Positions 5,855-6,322 of a stretch of DNA of 6,322 nt are shown here, one piece after another; position 1 is the stretch's first letter, and every line of letters begins with the position of its first letter. The DNA is taken from contig JAQUDY010000062.1 of the NCBI GenBank assembly GCA_028685445.1, forward strand, positions 1 to 6,322, written 5' to 3'. The position numbers were made by a program, and so were the translations under genes. The notes under the pieces are model-generated. The model saw only the letters and a list, made by a program, of their open reading frames with translations. It ran no database searches and was not told where the DNA came from. This stretch comes from Bacilli bacterium (GTDB lineage Bacteria; Bacillota_I; Bacilli_A; RF39; UBA660).

Positions 5855-6157
5855 ATGGAATACTTAAGCGGACAACAATTAGAAGAAGTACTAGGAGAAG
5901 ATATAACTATAGTAGATTATTTTGCTTCATGGTGTGGCCCATGTCAAATGTTATCAATAGAATTAGAAGACTTACTTGACAGAGAAAACAACTTAAAAAT
6001 TATTAAAGTCGATACAGATAAACATTTAGAGTTATCTCAAAACAAAGGTATTACTTCAATACCATTTGTTGAGATATATAAAAACAAAAAACTAGCTACA
6101 ACATTTTTAGGATTTAAAACTAAAGAAGAAATAAATGAAATACTTAAAAATATTTAA
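5855..6157 (+). CDS. trxA: Thioredoxin
   Basis: This is a small cytoplasmic thiol-disulfide oxidoreductase. At 100 residues it is a single thioredoxin fold without signal peptide or membrane segment. The redox motif is WCGPC at residues 26-30. The buried Asp expected before it is Asp21 (IVDYFASWCGPC), and the cis-proline is Pro70 (TSIPFVEIYK). It ends with the usual GF-K-T-KEEINEIL helix. AAAGGA (5841-5846), inside the end of cvpA, is a good ribosome binding site eight bases upstream, and only one base separates it from the cvpA stop. The last five codons form part of the downstream terminator stem. It is slightly short compared with ~105 residues for the family. No thioredoxin reductase is in view, so classical TrxA versus a thioredoxin-like paralogue cannot be decided from the window alone. 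Confidence 0.93.
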   Translation: MEYLSGQQLEEVLGEDITIVDYFASWCGPCQMLSIELEDLLDRENNLKIIKVDTDKHLELSQNKGITSIPFVEIYKNKKLATTFLGFKTKEEINEILKNI

Positions 6158-6168
6158 GTGTTTTTTTT
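6138..6168 (+). terminator. Rho-independent terminator overlapping the end of the thioredoxin gene
   Basis: ACTTAAA (6142-6148) pairs with TTTAAGT (6153-6159) around a four-base AATA loop. A T-G wobble (6141-6160) and three A-T pairs extend the stem. Eight T residues follow (6161-6168). The stem contains the last five codons and the stop. It has only one G-C pair, so it is weaker than the dnaJ terminator. Confidence 0.72.
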
Positions 6169-6211
6169 GTTTCAAAAAATAAAACAAAGAAATAAAATCT
6201 ATCAAATTCAC

Positions 6212-6240
6212 TTGCGACTAGTAATTAACAGTGGTATAAT
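6212..6240 (+). promoter_or_regulatory. Promoter of rpsU
   Basis: TTGCGA (6212-6217, four of six matches to TTGACA) and a perfect TATAAT (6235-6240) are separated by 17 bp. TG at 6232-6233 gives an extended -10. This is the best sigma-70/SigA-type promoter in the window, as expected for a ribosomal protein gene. The predicted start near 6246-6247 gives a leader of about 24 bases, longer than those inferred for lepB, rnhC and cvpA. The 6169-6211 stretch before it shows no further feature. Confidence 0.8.
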
Positions 6241-6270
6241 ACAAATAGTTTTGAAAGGAGGGATTGTATT

Positions 6271-6322
6271 ATGACTAGAGTAGAAGTTAGAAATGGTAAT
6301 GACGATGGAGCTATTAAAAGAT
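6271..6322 (+). CDS. rpsU: 30S ribosomal protein bS21 (3'-truncated by the window edge)
   Basis: Seventeen codons are visible: MTRVEVRNGNDDGAIKR. This resembles the start of bS21 (pattern V-x-V-R-x-G/N-x-x-x-x-A-l-k/r-R), a small basic protein of the 30S platform near the anti-Shine-Dalgarno end of 16S rRNA. The ATG follows a strong AGGAGG (6256-6261) nine bases upstream and a strong promoter, both expected of a highly expressed ribosomal gene. The identification rests on a short segment plus the expression signals. The full protein should be about 55-70 residues. Confidence 0.78.
   Translation, partial: MTRVEVRNGNDDGAIKR

Noticed and set aside
6166..6188. Weak inverted repeat TTTGTTT/AAACAAA after the thioredoxin terminator
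   Set aside because: Seven A/T-dominated pairs with one G-C pair and a nine-base loop are expected by chance in such AT-rich sequence; no T-run follows on the plus strand.
1..6322. CRISPR array, insertion sequence, tRNA/rRNA, prophage or defence system
   Set aside because: No direct-repeat/spacer pattern, transposase, terminal repeats or RNA-gene signatures were found by eye on either strand; every long frame is a recognisable housekeeping gene.

Overview
This is a very AT-rich window with short intergenic gaps, Shine-Dalgarno-led genes and near-consensus TATAAT -10 boxes. The gene set is typical of Firmicutes/Bacilli: RNase HIII with its N-terminal DUF3378-type domain, single-pass SipS-like signal peptidase I, YqeN-like HolA and oligoendopeptidase F. 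TGA ends lepB at the place expected for the family, and the tryptophan codons checked are TGG, so the Mycoplasma/Spiroplasma code (TGA = Trp) is not supported. I infer a low-GC, probably genome-reduced or host-associated member of Bacilli outside the code-4 Mollicutes. I cannot name the species.

Layout. Positions 2-1447 hold the C-terminal four-fifths of an M3 oligoendopeptidase F gene (pepF), whose start lies beyond the left edge. It is followed 10 bases later by dnaJ (1458-2576), which ends in a strong hairpin terminator. A promoter then drives lepB (2652-3203) and holA (3200-4087), which overlap by four bases. holA converges on rnhC (minus strand, 4100-5041), and one hairpin between them probably stops transcription from both sides. 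rnhC is divergent from cvpA (5134-5853), which is followed one base later by a thioredoxin gene (5855-6157) with its own terminator. At the right edge a good promoter precedes the first 17 codons of rpsU (bS21).

The genes are housekeeping functions: peptide turnover and protein folding (pepF, dnaJ), protein export (lepB), replication clamp loading (holA), removal of RNA from RNA-DNA hybrids (rnhC), a membrane protein (cvpA), thiol redox (trx) and translation (rpsU). The rnhC/cvpA/trx cluster looks like a shortened and partly inverted form of the rnhC-zapA-cvpA-polX-mutS2-(trxA) neighbourhood of Bacilli.

I found no mobile element, CRISPR array, RNA gene, toxin-antitoxin pair, defence cassette or evident new system. 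The points worth a second look are small: -10 boxes placed almost directly against ribosome binding sites, unusual residues at conserved positions in PepF, DnaJ and LepB, a 24-bp perfect palindrome inside lepB, and terminators that overlap coding sequence. No stretch longer than about 115 bases lacks a gene.
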